Notes under the pieces: generated by a model
The model's input: the letters and a program-made list of their open reading frames with translations, nothing else
What the model was told of the DNA's origin: nothing
Database searches by the model: none
Shown here: positions 5,214 through 5,674 of the stretch, in pieces
Numbering within the stretch: the stretch's first letter is position 1
Layout of the letters: every line of letters begins with the position of its first letter
Assembly: GCA_964484935.1 (NCBI GenBank)
Contig: CAZAFW010000079.1
Location: 1 to 5,674, forward strand
Source of the DNA: BM714 sp964484935
GTDB taxonomy: Bacteria; Bacillota; Clostridia; Peptostreptococcales; BM714
Direction: 5' to 3'
DNA: 5,674 nt
Made by a program: the position numbers and the translations under genes

Positions 5214-5674
5214 TTTTCCAGTCTCCACATAGCTTAAAATTTCTTCTCTGCTCATGCCGTCCAAGCCAAGTTTTGCAAGTGTTCTTCCCGACTCGTCAAA
5301 TTTCCGCTCCAGCATATATCCGCCCAGCTTGATTATCATTGCCATTCGATCAGTCTTTACTCCGAGCAAGTCTCCCAATTCTTTCATTGGAACAAGTCCC
5401 ATGGGAATGTCCTCAAGAATGTATCTTGTCTCTATTTGCTTTTGTCCCTCTATTTCCGCATATGCGGGATTGCTTCTGCAAATCTCGGTTAAATTTTTTC
5501 CTTTGGCTCCATAAAGCACATCATACCACTCAACTATGGATTTCAGTTCCAGACCCAGCGCTTTACCCACAGCTTGCCGCTCCCTGTCCAATTCCTCGAC
5601 AAAGGTCCCAATGCTGGGAGTTATTCCGTCATAATAATATTTCCATGACCTCTCCGACTCTATGTTTGCAGTAT
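5205..5674 (-). CDS. NAD/NADP octopine/nopaline dehydrogenase family protein, C-terminal part
   Basis: The frame is open from the right edge to a TAA at 5207-5205, giving 155 residues, about the last 40 percent of a family that is usually near 360 residues. This covers the all-helical opine-dehydrogenase domain (Pfam Octopine_DH). Signatures, numbered in the fragment, are YYYDGITPSIG (12-22), ELDRERQAVGKALG (27-40), NPAYAEI (68-74), RYILEDIPMGLVPM (83-96) and the late SGRTLAKLGLDG. The NAD-binding Rossmann half lies outside the window. Family enzymes reductively condense an amino acid with a 2-oxo acid, or the reverse, in the cytoplasm; the specificity of this one cannot be told. The last codons and stop fall inside a 7-bp repeat tract, giving a short KKQ tail that may not be ancestral. 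It precedes rarD on the same strand with no clear terminator between them. Confidence 0.88.
   Translation of the reverse strand, partial: TANIESERSWKYYYDGITPSIGTFVEELDRERQAVGKALGLELKSIVEWYDVLYGAKGKNLTEICRSNPAYAEIEGQKQIETRYILEDIPMGLVPMKELGDLLGVKTDRMAMIIKLGGYMLERKFDESGRTLAKLGLDGMSREEILSYVETGKKQ

Noticed and set aside
4958..5332. A 124-codon plus-strand ORF with a repeating QISDVRC/YQMSDVR pattern
   Set aside because: The apparent 7-residue protein repeat is the 7-bp DNA repeat read in three frames in turn. The ORF also runs into the opine-dehydrogenase gene in antisense.

Overview
The window looks like the chromosome of a low-to-moderate GC Clostridia-type Firmicute. The support is strong purine-rich ribosome binding sites (GGAGG-type) before most genes, an AT-rich intergenic composition, a lipobox-type solute-binding protein, and gene families common in that group. 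This is an inference from composition and gene content, not a species identification.

All six recognisable genes lie on the minus strand. In transcription order, from high to low coordinate, they are: (1) the C-terminal part of an octopine/nopaline (opine) dehydrogenase family protein, running off the right edge; (2) a RarD-type EamA/DMT permease; (3) a GntR/FadR-family (FCD) regulator; and (4-6) a complete TRAP transporter set in the order small permease (dctQ), large permease (dctM), substrate-binding lipoprotein (dctP). dctP runs off the left edge. dctQ and dctM overlap at a TAATG junction, and dctP follows 21 nt later with its own strong ribosome binding site.

The regulator is probably the local switch for the TRAP operon. 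A TGTATAYAGTAT sequence occurs twice upstream of the regulator gene, and a related perfect palindrome (GTACAGTAC) sits between the -35 and -10 boxes of the inferred dctQ promoter. An intrinsic terminator (about 2981-3026) follows the regulator and separates it from the dctQMP unit. The transported substrate cannot be read from the sequence. The neighbouring opine-dehydrogenase-family enzyme makes amino-acid or 2-oxo-acid related compounds plausible, but that is speculation.

The most unusual part is non-coding. The spacer 4878-5204 contains, from left to right, a perfect 15-bp hairpin close to the rarD start, a compact 66-nt element that can fold as a three-way junction, and about 200 bp of tandem repeats. 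The repeats have several different unit sequences but nearly all have a period of exactly 7 bp. A second heptad tract lies at 3151-3192. In both places the tract includes the stop codon of the upstream gene, so the repeat seems to have set the gene's end. The gap 2569-2980 is very T-rich on the plus strand and holds no convincing gene.
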